Below are positions 56,002 through 64,000 of a stretch of 64,000 nt of DNA, one piece after another. This DNA is from Lunularia cruciata (Eukaryota > Streptophyta > Marchantiopsida > Lunulariales > Lunulariaceae), in NCBI GenBank assembly GCA_948567375.1, contig OX419759.1:56521493-56585492 (forward strand), written 5' to 3'. Numbering within the stretch: the first letter of the stretch is position 1; the number at the start of each line of letters is the position of its first letter. The notes under the pieces were generated by a model. It had not been told where the DNA came from. It worked only from the letters and a program-made list of their open reading frames with translations, and ran no database searches. A program made the position numbers and the translations under genes.

Positions 56002-57160
56002 TTCCTCTATGCCATCAATGAGTGTCGGACAAGGTCAAATGTCTGGTGTGGAATGACCCTGGCCTGATCGGTGAGGATATTTGCGTAGTAGGGAGACATG
56101 GAACATTGGATGGATCTTCATGTGTGGTGGTAGCTCAAGGTGATAGGCCACAGCGCCGATGCGACGAAGAATCAAGAAAGGCCCTATAAAACGAGGTCTG
56201 AGCTTACGAGGTCCAACTAATGTGAGGTTGGTTGTTGATAGCCACACTTGATCCCCAACATTGAACTCCATGTGCCGACAGTGTGCATCAGCATACTGAA
56301 TCTATCGATTTTGTGCAATCTGTAATTTGTGTTTGGCGCTCTCCACACCTTGTTGGATTCTAGAAACAAATGTGTTGACTGCATCGACCTTGGTAGCCAC
56401 TGGACGGATCTTCATCAAGCTAGAAGGTGTGAAGGGATGCTCACCATACATGAGGAAGAACAGAGTGACCTGGGCGGATGCATTCACTGAATTGTTGTAA
56501 GCAAATTCCACCAATAGGAGTAGGGTGTCCCACCTCTCTTGCTCTTCTAAGGTGAAGCCACGTAACATGTCTTCAATCATGCGATTAGCCCGCTCTGTTT
56601 AGCCATTTGTTTGTGGGTGGTAAGCTGTGGACATGGCCAACTTGGTTTTGAAGAAACCAAAGAGTGTTTGCCAAAACAAACTGGTGAATTGGGTGCCTCT
56701 ATTGGTGATGAGTACTCTAGACAAGCCATGGTGAGCAAAGATTGCATCTAAGTATAATTGAGCTAGTTGTGGAGCGGTCACCTCCTTGGTGGTAGGGCGT
56801 ACATGAATCATTTTGCTGAGCCGGTCCACAAAGACCACAATGGAGTCAAACCCTGAGGTGGTCTTGGGTAATTCACAGACAAGATCCATACTCACTTGTT
56901 CCCAACGTTGGGTAAGAGTGGGGAGAGGTTGAAGGAGCCCTACAGGAGCTTGATTAGAAGCTTTGTTATGTTGACAAGGTAGGCAGCTACGCACATAGTC
57001 CATCACGTCATTGCTCATCTTGGGCCAATAGTAATGGCGCTTGACTGCATCCAAGGTCTTGTCCACTCCGACATGAGTTGTAATGGCCAAATCATGACAT
57101 TCCGCTAGAATGGTGGTGCGTAATTTTGGGACATTTGGGATCCATAATCTGCATCCCAAA
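56002..57160 (-). pseudogene. Family F integrase
   Basis: 57159-56599 covers the zinc domain (AECHDLAITTHVG ... CLPCQ) and the core: QVSMDLVCELP (first Asp), VFVDRLSKMIHV and RVLITNRGTQF, where the second catalytic Asp (normally SDRGTQF) is Asn. Then YHPQTNG is followed by TAG (the Gln of the usual NGQTERAN). 56580-56302 continues (MIEDMLRGF, VEFAYNNSV). 56271-56035 is the GPF/Y domain (FNVGDQVWLS, RFIGPFLILRRIG, HPMFHVSLLRK). The Asp-to-Asn change and the stops make this copy inactive. Confidence 0.9.
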
Positions 57161-57551
57161 AGGTGAGTCCTTGGGTGCTGGTGACACCTTTGGATGATTG
57201 TGCTTCTACAATCTGTGGATCAGTTTTTGTAGCAGCCAGAATTTCTTGCCAGAATTCAGGGTTAATCTTAACCTTTGCCACCAAGTTGTTGGCCATTGGC
57301 ATGCGGGTGAATGCATCTGCAAGTTGCTTCTTCCCTTCCCTGTAGGTGATTGTCATGTTGAAGCATTGTCGCCACTCTGTCCACCGAATTTGGCGACGAG
57401 ATAGATCCTTTTGCGTCTCGAGGTAGACTAGAGGTTTGTGGTCTGTCTCTACTACAAATGCCTTCTCGCCCAGGTAGTGCTTCCAATGCTTGGTTGCTAG
57501 AACGATGGCCAGCTCTTCTCATTCTGTGGTGTGGTAGTTGCGCTCTACCGG
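57161..57551 (-). pseudogene. Family F RNase H, C-terminal part
   Basis: The minus strand reads VERNYHTTE, then in shifted frames KHWKHYLGEKAFVVETDHKP and FNMTITYREGKKQLADAFTR. It is the continuation of the RNase H that begins at 60036; the insertion at 57552-59855 separates them in the middle of FSQKLLPVERNY. Confidence 0.82.
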
Positions 57552-57841
57552 TGTCGTCGGGAAAATAGCCCATGTGTACCCTTGAGGCTTTTGGTGTGAT
57601 AAATTTTCTTTTCTCTTTTATTTGTTGTAAGGAACAAGGATTTATGATAATATGTCTCGGGTGTGGTTTTGCTATCTTGTTTTGGGAGAAAGTGAGGAGA
57701 CAGAGAAGAGCTGAGGGTTTTCAGAAAATGCCAAAAGATTTTGAGATGGAAGTTTGCAAAAGATTTTGAGAGGGAAGTTTGCAGAGGATTTCAAGAGAAG
57801 TAGCAAAGATTTTTGGGAGAAGAAAGGAGTAGGGTCTTTTC

Positions 57842-57985
57842 GGACAGGAGGAAGGTTGGACAGAAAGTTTTCGAGTTGGACAGGAGGAAGGTTGGACAAA
57901 AAGTTTTTGAGTTGGACAGGAGGAAGGTGGGACAGAAAGTTTTCGAGTTGGACAGGAGGAAGGGGACAAAAGTTTTTGAGTTGGA
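57842..57985. repeat. 36-bp tandem array, about four units
   Basis: The unit GGACAGGAGGAAGGTTGGAC plus CAGAAAGTTTTCGAGTT-like bases repeats four times with small changes. It is G-rich on the plus strand. Confidence 0.88.
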
Positions 57986-58082
57986 CAAGAGGGGTTTTGG
58001 GCATGAGGAGAAATTCTCGAGAAGTTGGAGGGTTTGGATAGAGGAACAGACACAGGAGAAATTTTGGAGTTGGACAGGAGGG

Positions 58083-58390
58083 GCTTGAGAGTGGAGGGGA
58101 GAGAAAAGGTTTCTTCTGGAAAGAATGAACAAATGTGCAGTAGAGGAAGTGCTTGGACAGAAGGGCAATTTTCGCAGGTATTGTTAGGGGCTTGAGAGTG
58201 CAGGGGAGAGAAAGGTTTCTTCTGGAAGGAATGAACAAATGTGCAGGAGAGGAAGTGCTTGGACAGAAGGGCAATTTTTGCAGGTACTATTAGGGCTTGA
58301 GAGTGCAGGGGAGAGAAAGGTTTCTTCTTGAAGGAATGAACAAATGTGCAGGAGAGGAAGTGCTTGGACAAAAGTGCAATTTTTGCAGGT
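58083..58390. repeat. 104-108-bp tandem array, three units
   Basis: Units begin CTTGAGAGTG(C/G)AGGGGAGAG at 58083, 58191 and 58295 and include ATGAACAAATGTGCAG and GGAAGTGCTTGGACA. Adjacent units are nearly identical. Confidence 0.9.
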
Positions 58391-58395
58391 CTGAA

Positions 58396-59045
58396 GGGCA
58401 GGTTGCAGGAGTAGCAACAGAAACTCTCACGAAGGTGAGAACAGGACTGAGGAAGAGAGATTTTTGTGTGAAAATGTTGATAGAGTGTTGAGGGACAGAA
58501 TTGGAAAGAGAATTTTCGCAGGTCTGAAGGGCAGGCTGCAGGAGTAGCAAAAGAAACTCTCACGAAGGTGAGAATAGGACTGAAAAAGAGAGATTTCTGC
58601 ATGAAAATGTTGATAGAGTGTTGAGGGACAAAATTGGAAAGGGAATTTTTGCAGGTCTGAAGGGCAGGCTGCAGGAGTAGCAAAAGGAAACTCCCACAAA
58701 GGTGAGAACAGGACTGAAGAAGAGAGATTTCTGTGGAAAAATGTTAATAGAGTGTTGAGGGACAGAATTGGAAAGGGAATTTTTGTGGGTTCTGAAGGAC
58801 GCTGCAGGAGTAGCAAAAGGAAACTCTCACAAAGGTGAGAACAGGACTGAGGAAGGAAGGTTTCTGTGGGAAAATGTGGATAGAGTGATGAAGGACAATG
58901 TTGGAGAGGAATTTTTGCAGGTCTGAAGGGGATTTGCTGCAGAAGTTGCCAAAGGATAATCTCCCAAAGGTGAGGATAGGAGTGAAGAAGAAAGATATAA
59001 TTTTTTTGGGAAGATGTTGTGAAGAGTGACTGAACAGGCAATGAT
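58396..59045. repeat. 133-bp tandem array, about five units
   Basis: Units begin GGGCAGG(C/T)TGCAGGAGTAGC at 58396, 58529, 58662, about 58797 and about 58928. Each contains CTCACGAAGGTGAGAACAGG (a short inverted repeat) and GATAGAGTGTTGAGGGACA. The last units are more diverged. Confidence 0.9.
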
Positions 59046-59855
59046 AGGAGCTAGTCAGGAAGAAAAGGAGGAGAATTTCGAGGTGGCTCAGCTCATCTGG
59101 AACAAAGGCAAGAAAGATTTGAAGTTGGTTGGCCTGTCTGAATGGAGTGAATCTGATCTGCAAAACAGGGCATAGGAGAATGAAGAGGTTCGGAGGGTGA
59201 GTTGCCTTGTCTGCTATTGGACAGAATATATGTGAACTGCCGGCTGAGTTGATGATCAGTTGCAACCATAGGGCAGGCATTGTCTTGACTAAAACTATTT
59301 GACTTATCCAACCTTGTGAACGTTGTTGTTGAAACTCCTGTGAATGATGAATCTTGGAAGTGGATTTGTGTTATGAATTGTGACTAGAGTTGAGGAAAAC
59401 TCCATTCTAGGAACTCTCAGTCCGGTCCATGTGAATAGCCTAAGTAAATGATATGGATGCTCGGGTTTATGTTTGGTTAGATCACTCAGTTGTTGTTTCT
59501 TTTATTTTATTAAAGTGCCACCTGACCTAGGTCTATGAACTGCCAGATCCCGAACCATAGCTTGAACCTGACGTGAAAATAGAATATGAGACCAGGCAGA
59601 GGTAGAAACCATAACACCAAACTCGCATGACAAGATTAATTTTATGAAAGTCAAGGATAAAACAAAACCTTCAGGGAGAGCCAACCTCAGGGAAACTGAA
59701 ACAACAGGTTCATATAGAGACAAATTCCCGACAATCTAGGTGTAGGGAAGGAATGTCAGTCTATGGGAAAGACCCAAAAGAAGGACAGTAGGGAAAACTA
59801 AGCACAAGCAGCCATGTGCTCGGCTCACTCTCGAGACCAAACGTTCCCCACGACA

Positions 59856-60192
59856 CCGGTAACAACTTTTGAGAGAAATATGCAATTGGATGCCATCCGT
59901 CATGCCACTCTTGTTGTAGGACTGCTCCTATTGCTACGCCTGATGCATATGTAGCCAACTTGATTGGACGTTTAGGGTCATACCACTTCAAGATTGGTGC
60001 ATGTAGCAAGGCGGCCTTCAATTCTTGAAAGGCCAAGTCTTGTGTAGTTCACCATGTCCACTTCTTCCCCTTGCCAAGTAGTGCCGTTAAAGGCTGTGCA
60101 ACCTTGGAGAAGTCCTTGACAAATCTATGATAGAATCTCGTCAACCCCAAGAAGCTCTTAAGTTGAGTCTGATCTTTTGGGGCACTCCATTT
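59856..60192 (-). pseudogene. Family F RNase H, N-terminal part
   Basis: Frame 60036-59761 begins MAFQELKAALLHAPILKWYD with LATYASGVAIGAVLQQ (usual TDAS changed to TYAS), DGWHPIAYFSQKLLPV, after which the insertion starts. The RT-RH connection (TPLLGKGKKWTW-like) lies above it. Confidence 0.82.
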
Positions 60193-60850
60193 TTAAATGA
60201 CCTCTGTTTTATCTGTCAATACTTGAATGCCCTTTGCACTTACTCTATGCCCCAAGTAGTCTACTTCAGACTTGCCAAACTCACACTTTGAGATTTTGGC
60301 ATACAATTGATTCTGTCTTAGAATCTGGAGGACCTCTTGTAGATGTTGCTTGTGTTCTATCATCATGCTACTGTATACTAAGATATCATCCAAGAAGACG
60401 ATAACAGACTTATCCAAGTATGGACGAAATATGTCATTCATTAGACTCATGAAAGTGGCAGGTACATTGGTGAGGCCAAAAGGCATCACAAGATACTCAA
60501 AGTGGCCATACTTGGTTCGAAAGGTAGTTTTGTACACATCTTCCTCTGCAATTCGGATTTGATTGTAACCGCTCCGCAAGTCCAGTTTGGTGAAGTATCT
60601 CGCTCCATGGAGTTGATCAAACATGTCATCCATGCGAGGTAAGGGGTATTTGTTCTTCACTGTTTGCTAATTGAGACCCCGATAGTCAATGCACATGCGC
60701 ATTGTACCATCCTTCTTCTTCACAAACAAGACAAGGGCCCCATATGGTGATACACTAGGTTGGATGAACCCTTTTTACAGCATCTCCTCAATTTGAGTCT
60801 TACACTCCTCCAACTCATGAGGTGATAGGCAATATGGGGCCTTACAAGGA
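60193..60850 (-). pseudogene. Family F reverse transcriptase
   Basis: The 155-codon frame 60660-60193 has [67 protein letters not shown] (catalytic FLDD intact), [19 protein letters not shown] and [12 protein letters not shown]. Upstream to 60850 are the [17 protein letters not shown] block, a stop (TAG) and the start of the RT. This is the best-preserved RT in the window. Confidence 0.92.
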
Positions 60851-60996
60851 GGCGTCTTCCCCGGAAGTGTCTCAATTTTGTGATCTACTCACCTTTTTGG
60901 TGAGAAACCTGAGGGTAGATCATCGGGAAAGACATCTCAAAACTCATCCACCGCATCCTTCAATTTCTCAAGAATTTGTCCATCGAGTTGTGCACT

Positions 60997-61593
60997 CTAG
61001 ACTTCTCTTATTAGACCCATAAAACATCTATCGGTCTTACAGATAGTTACCGTCCCTACGACATATAGAGGCAATTTCTGCCGGTGTGATTTTTCTTTAA
61101 CCCCAATGATTGACCATTGGTGTGTTCTCACTACTTTCTTTCTCCAATCCACCATAGGGTTGTATTGCTCTATCCATGGCATGCCTAAAATTGCATCATA
61201 ACGAGCTAATTGTATCACTCACCACTCAATTGCTTCTTGATATTCTCCTATAGAGAGGGTTACCCGTCTAGGTAATGATTCAATCCTCTCAGTTTGCCCA
61301 TTTGGTAACTCTACTTCTTCACTTCCATCTCTCTCTAGATCCATTCCCAATCTTATTGCAATAGAGAGAGACACAAAATTCTCTATTGCTCCCAGATCTA
61401 TTAATACTCTCACTTGATTACCTTCTAGTATTCCATTCACGACAATCAATTGTGAGGTTGCCTTTCGGGATCTTTGCGCATTATTCTTCTTCCTTCCCTT
61501 GCTTCGCTGCTTCCTATTGAGCCAATAAGGCCACGAGATACATTTAATGGCGATCTTTGTTTTCCAAAGTGATTTCCACCTCCTCCTCTTCAA
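60997..61593 (-). pseudogene. Family F protease
   Basis: Frame 61593-61219 has VVNGILEGNQVRVLIDLGAI (active-site Asp-Leu-Gly-Ala) and ENFVSLSIAIRLGMDLERDG. Frame 61218-60997 has LARYDAILGMPWIEQYNPMV and DWRKKVV. A stop separates the two. It matures the polyprotein. Confidence 0.85.
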
Positions 61594-61618
61594 TGTGCCT
61601 CTCCATGTTGTTCATAGA

Positions 61619-61865
61619 TCACCTGAACAAAGGCCGAGGGCCTCTAGGGAAACGCATGCGACAATTGGTAGATATGTGCCCAATACGGCCACAATTGTAA
61701 CAACGGCGTTGTTCTCCTCGAGTCCCTTCTCCTCTTGGGACTCCATCTTTTTGTTCTTCTACCCGTCCTTGCTCTCCTTGAAGCGGTCGTGCTCCTTGAT
61801 CCCAGAATCGAAGGTTGCCCAATTCCATCGGTACTGGTCCACCCATGTGTGGCATTTCTGCTCAA
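61619..61865 (-). pseudogene. Family F gag C-terminus with zinc knuckle
   Basis: The frame 61855-61619 is Gly/Arg-rich and ends in CYNCGRIGHISTNCRMRFPR. CYNCGRIGHISTNC fits Cys-x2-Cys-x4-His-x4-Cys, the nucleocapsid knuckle that binds RNA. Confidence 0.88.
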
Positions 61866-62650
61866 TAATGTTGAGGTGGAGCTACTCCTTCACTTCCACC
61901 TAATGCTCCTGCTATTCTCTGTGCACAAGCAATGGCTTCAAATACCATGCGAGGATTTTGCACCATGACTTCTTGGCAAATCCGCTCTTTCAACCCTCGT
62001 TTGAAATTGTCGAGAGCCTCTGTTGGACTCATGTCGGTAATTGCAACTTGTAGATCCAGAAATGCCTCAACATACTCTTGTACACTATTCTTCTGTCTCA
62101 ATCCCCATAGTCAGGTTCGAGCCATTTGCACAAAATCCACTGATTGGAAATTCTTTAGTAGTCCTTCTTGCATTGTTGTCCATGTGACCTCCATTCTCTC
62201 TGCCAGTATGGATTGTTCCCAAGCATCATACCATGTGAGGGCTTTATCGGTCAAGTATCCACATGCAAACACGCCTGTAGCATGCTCTATGATCTCTGTT
62301 GAGAACAATCGGAAATACCGATTCATTCTCAAGATCCAATTTTCCACTACTCCCATCGTACGTTGCCCCTTGTAAGGCTCGATGTTGCAGGTCTTCTTCA
62401 TCCGGAGTAGCAATGTGGCTTCATCGTTGATAGGGTTTGTAGGCACGGGTGCCTCTCCAAGTACTTCAGTCGCAGGTATTGGGTTTTGAGACGGCTCTTC
62501 TTCTTGCATGGCTTGATCTTTCCTGAGGATCTGCACTTGACTTTGTAATGTCTCCATGGTCATCTTAATCTCTCGAAATTCATTCAACATGCCTTGCATT
62601 CCTTGCACCAACTCTTGCAATTGCGGATCCATGGTTCCTGCAACACTCAA
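61862..62650 (-). pseudogene. Family F gag
   Basis: The ATG at 62650 opens MSVAGTMDPQLQELVQGMQG with a short coiled coil (IKMTMETLQSQVQILRKD). It continues with NIEPYKGQRTMGVVENWILR, ALTWYDAWEQS and LLKNFQSVDFVQMART. After a stop at 62110, frame 62101-61862 continues (QEYVEAFLDLQVAI, LDNFKRGLKERICQ, AIACAQRIAGALGG). Gypsy capsid motifs are clear. The leader 62651-63222 upstream has no ORF of note. Confidence 0.88.
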
Positions 62651-63222
62651 CTGCTAATGTCTACTTCAATACAGAGTCAATATGATCACTCTGGAAGGCG
62701 CACAAACTATCGGAACTACCGTTGGGACCTCCGGCGCTATCACTCGTTGATAATACTCCTCACCAAAATTCCTAACCACAAAATCTCTAAGCATCACTTT
62801 AGGTCTCACTACATAACGGATTTCTACTTGAGTATTGAAAGGAAGAGGATTCAGAACATTCATATCCATTACATCATAATAGAATGTAGATTGTCAAATC
62901 CCACTCTCTGTCATATATCACCACAGGTAGAATCACCGAGTTTGATGAGTTCATCACTCTGTCCATGAATTCTGCACCAAAGTGATAAACTAGCGATACC
63001 CTCATCTGCTCACGTTGGATGTACATAACCTTGATGTGGAATGGATTTGAGAATGGAAAGCTAGGTGTGGGAAATTATCCTCCAAGCTCATCCATCCCAT
63101 TTGCTCTCTAAAGTCCTTCCTAAGTCTTGCAATTTCTCTATGTTCTCCACCTCAAATTACTCAGTTTCAGTAGTTCGTGCTATTCCAAGAGGGGTGATCC
63201 ACTCTCTTGGACTAAAACACTC
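62651..63222 (-). other. Family F leader
   Basis: Untranslated stretch between the primer site and the gag ATG. No conserved ORF is visible. Confidence 0.7.
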
Positions 63223-63234
63223 GCTCTGATACCA
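63223..63234 (-). other. Family F primer-binding site (initiator Met-tRNA)
   Basis: The minus strand reads TGGTATCAGAGC one base after the LTR end GTATTACA, the exact initiator Met-tRNA site. Confidence 0.93.
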
Positions 63235-63235
63235 T

Positions 63236-64000
63236 TGTAATACTCCAAGGACAAGAGATTGTAATACTCCGAGGACAAGAGAAGAGAGAAAACACATATT
63301 GCACACTCAAACAATCGATGCCCCAAAGGAGCACCTTCTCTTTATTATATAGACAAAGAGGATCTCCTCCAAGGAAGCTCCACCATAGGATTAGGGACAC
63401 AGATAGGTGACATGTCAGCAAGCTCCACCCTTGGATTACTTACTTGGATGGGTGACATGTCTGGTCTAGGTCCTATCTGGTTGGTCAAACAAGCTTTGAC
63501 CGGAGGGAATCTTTTAGGGAATCTTCTTGTAGGAATCTCAGAATCATGTGAGTAAGGTACCATTAGAAAGCTCTCGACGAGACAAAGCAATGGGGATGGA
63601 AGGCAGCCTTTCCTTTTTTTGGGGAGGGAGGGGAAATGGCACAATTTTGAGGCCTAATTCATCCGTTTAGGCCTCCAAATTGCCTTCAAAGATTTCAGGC
63701 ATATTTTGGTTCCTACTCTATTAGTAGAAGTCCCCATTTGGTGATACATCTTTCTGATCTGTTTAGTCCATCATGTGTAGCATCCTTCCAGATGTTACCA
63801 AACCAATTCTCACCTTTTAATCATATGTCTAGCTATTGGTTCTAAGGTTCTCAAGTCTATTTCGGTTTTTGCCCTATTAGTAGAAGTACTCTTTTGGTGA
63901 TACTTCTATCTTGTCTATTTTGACCATCATGTATAACATCATTCTAGATGTTACCAAACCAAAGTTCACATCTAGATCATATGGCTAGCTCTTGGTATTA
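63236..64000 (-). repeat. 5' LTR of family F (cut by the window edge by about two bases)
   Basis: Matches 55037-55799 throughout. It carries TGTGAGTAAGG where the other LTR has CGTAAGG, a 4-bp indel. Confidence 0.92.

Larger units (their letters stand above)
57552..59855. mobile_element. 2304-bp repeat-rich insertion in family F (solo LTR or terminal-inverted-repeat element)
   Basis: The left end is TGTCGTCGGGAA and the right end TTCCCCACGACA, so the ends are inverted repeats of 12 bp with one mismatch. CCGG flanks both sides (57548-57551 and 59856-59859). Removing it restores the RNase H reading AYFSQKLLPVERN. The interior holds three tandem arrays and no recognisable protein. TG...CA ends with a 4-bp duplication fit a solo LTR of an unknown family; the 12-bp inverted ends would also fit a non-autonomous DNA transposon. 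Confidence 0.75.
55037..64000 (-). mobile_element. Family F chromovirus (Ty3/gypsy), nearly complete, runs to the window edge
   Basis: Minus strand: 5' LTR 63236 to about 64002 (two bases beyond the window), Met-tRNA primer site 63223-63234, leader, gag, zinc knuckle, protease, RT, RNase H (split by 57552-59855), integrase, chromodomain, polypurine tract, 3' LTR 55037-55799. The LTRs differ at about 15 places including a 4-bp indel, so it is the youngest large element here. It sits in the family C LTR copy 4 (left flank ATCCA; the same five bases are expected just past 64002). Confidence 0.92.

Noticed and set aside
57842-57985. CRISPR-like array (36-bp repeats)
   Set aside because: Units are contiguous without unique spacers, and the context is a plant retrotransposon.
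57721-58683. A 320-codon open frame on the minus strand
   Set aside because: It is a translation of the tandem arrays inside the 2.3-kb insertion. Its protein repeats follow the DNA units, other frames of the same stretch are also open, and no domain is seen.
58427-59041. A 204-codon open frame on the minus strand
   Set aside because: Same cause: the 133-bp array lacks stops in this frame. Leu/Pro/Ser/Phe-rich repeats without conservation.
63223-63234. tRNA gene at the TGGTATCAGAGC sequence
   Set aside because: Only the 3'-end complement of initiator Met-tRNA is present next to an LTR; it is a primer-binding site, as at 52192.

Overview
This window looks like transposable-element sequence from a large plant nuclear genome. 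Nothing in it looks like a host gene, rRNA, tRNA gene, organelle DNA or bacterial operon. Almost every stretch over 300 bases can be assigned to Ty3/gypsy-type LTR retrotransposons: gag with zinc knuckles, retropepsin, reverse transcriptase (RT), RNase H (RH), integrase (IN), LTRs, and primer sites complementary to initiator Met-tRNA or other tRNAs. Most copies are broken by stops at former Gln, Trp or Arg codons, as expected after cytosine methylation and deamination. Two families end in a plant-type chromodomain. A third carries DNA-methyltransferase and PHD modules. That mix suggests a non-flowering land plant (fern, lycophyte, bryophyte or gymnosperm), but this is inference only.

I name the families A to F locally. 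Family E is an old minus-strand element split in two. Its gag, zinc knuckle and the N-terminal half of a cytosine-C5 methyltransferase lie at 31534-33175. Its RT, RH, IN and a C-terminal PHD finger lie at 8055-4872. The block between them (8056-31533) holds family A and family C. Family A (691-bp LTRs, plus strand, 8056-23302) contains a second, younger family A copy inserted in the opposite orientation (8952-16849, 4-bp duplication GTAC). Family C (minus strand, 23303-31533) has a very large LTR of about 3.8 kb that itself encodes a long acidic and coiled-coil protein.

Further right, a solo family C LTR (33466-36367, duplication CTAAC) is followed by an unassigned 1 kb, a plus-strand chromovirus fragment related to family F (37380-38885), and a second family C body (38872-43247) that carries a solo F-type LTR (41111-41844). 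Family D, a chromovirus (43248-52513, minus strand), interrupts the gag of that second C copy. Family D is in turn interrupted in its integrase by another solo family C LTR (44159-47939, duplication TCYGC). The D LTR has a TATA box next to a dense cluster of heat-shock-element-like motifs.

Pieces of two more C LTRs (52514-53580 and 53581-55036) precede family F, a nearly complete and fairly young chromovirus on the minus strand (55037 to just past the window end, LTRs about 98% alike by eye). The RNase H of F is interrupted by a 2.3-kb repeat-rich insertion (57552-59855).

Three things most deserve attention: the methyltransferase and PHD modules of family E, the protein-coding giant LTR of family C that is also dispersed as solo units, and the heat-shock-like promoter of family D. 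Percent identities and divergence statements were judged by eye and not computed. Assignment of families A and C to named clades is left open.
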